Of a DNA stretch of 64,000 bases, positions 63,793 through 64,000 are shown piece by piece. The DNA is taken from assembly GCF_030161875.1 (NCBI RefSeq), contig NZ_BSVA01000001.1, positions 1,178,001 to 1,242,000 on the forward strand. Reading direction: 5' to 3'. Position 1 is the stretch's first letter, and every line of letters begins with the position of its first letter. Source of the DNA: Homoserinibacter gongjuensis (GTDB taxonomy: Bacteria > Actinomycetota > Actinomycetes > Actinomycetales > Microbacteriaceae). The translations under genes and the position numbers were made by a program. Under the pieces are notes generated by a model, which worked only from the letters and a program-made list of their open reading frames with translations, was not told the DNA's origin and did no database searches.

Positions 63793-64000
63793 ATGGAGCC
63801 GGCCGACATCACAGGTGACCTGACAGAGGTGCTGCTCAGCGAGGCGCAGATCCACGAACGCATCGCCGAGCTGTGCCGCGAGATCGAGCGCGACTACGAG
63901 GGCCGTGAGCTGCTGCTCGTGGGCGTGCTCAAGGGCGCGGTCATGGTGATGGCGGATGTATCGCGCGAGTTGCGCAGGCACATCGAGATGGACTGGATGG
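63793..64000 (+). CDS. hpt: Hypoxanthine phosphoribosyltransferase (partial, runs off right edge)
   Basis: The visible 69 residues, with LTEVLLSEAQIHERIAELCREIERDYEGRELLLVGVLKGAVMVMADVSREL, match the N-terminal part of Hpt. Hpt salvages hypoxanthine and guanine using PRPP; the PRPP loop lies beyond the window. The tilS-hpt order is conserved widely in bacteria, often followed by ftsH. Confidence 0.92.
   Translation, partial: MEPADITGDLTEVLLSEAQIHERIAELCREIERDYEGRELLLVGVLKGAVMVMADVSRELRRHIEMDWM

Overview
The window is chromosomal DNA from a high-GC actinobacterium, most likely a member of the Microbacteriaceae. Supporting signs are the roughly 70% GC content, the pervasive GCATCC/GGATGC hexamers, many leaderless genes (TANNNT box six or seven bases before ATG or GTG), a DUF3073 gene, a sterol-carrier (SCP_3) gene, and short intergenic GGTTGAG...CGAAACC hairpin repeats. 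There is no phage, plasmid, insertion sequence, rRNA or CRISPR locus; most genes are housekeeping or transport functions.

Layout. 1-11.4 kb: SGNH hydrolase (partial), VOC protein, then a purine block with purC-purD, purF and purM, interleaved with small genes and a wall-anchored cadherin-like surface protein. 11.2-15 kb: DUF3073, a PGPGW membrane protein, a flavin monooxygenase and a glycogen-debranching-type glycosidase. 15-19.6 kb: a LacI-regulated carbohydrate ABC transporter divergent from the glycosidase. 19.6-27.4 kb: APC permease, neocarzinostatin-like secreted protein, PadR with a DUF4097 partner, a TipA-like MerR regulator, and a YczE/YczR pair. 27.5-34.3 kb: RND transporter, lipoprotein hydrolase, DEAD-box helicase with a structured leader. 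34.8-41 kb: secreted nuclease/5'-nucleotidase and RecQ. 41-47 kb: polyamine-type ABC operon ending in an amidohydrolase. 47-51 kb: flotillin/NfeD pair, PlsC, zinc metallopeptidase. 51.5-57.3 kb: acyl-CoA oxidase, Rieske oxidoreductase, two uncharacterised paralogues around a membrane protein. 57.3-64 kb: MATE exporter, tRNA-Glu/Asp/Phe, two cell-wall hydrolases, pyrophosphatase, tilS and the start of hpt.

About fifteen conserved genes (purF, ppa, recQ, lacI and others) carry single-base frameshifts, mostly in short G or C runs, and the protein continues intact in another frame. I read these as undercalled homopolymers in the assembly, not pseudogenes, and give each gene its full extent.

The most unusual content is non-coding. 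At least eight inverted-repeat families occur between, and once inside, genes. Family F (three copies) has a nearly invariant 51-52 nt loop closed by 21-bp arms whose sequences differ between copies while staying perfectly paired. Each F copy is followed 55-70 nt downstream by a tandem array of GGTTGAG half-elements (family G), forming a composite unit seen three times in the same orientation. Family A (three copies) is the opposite: conserved 18-19 bp arms around unrelated 52-53 nt interiors. One A copy sits in frame inside tilS. Families B and C mostly fill gaps between convergent genes. These repeats are the best candidates for an undescribed system here.
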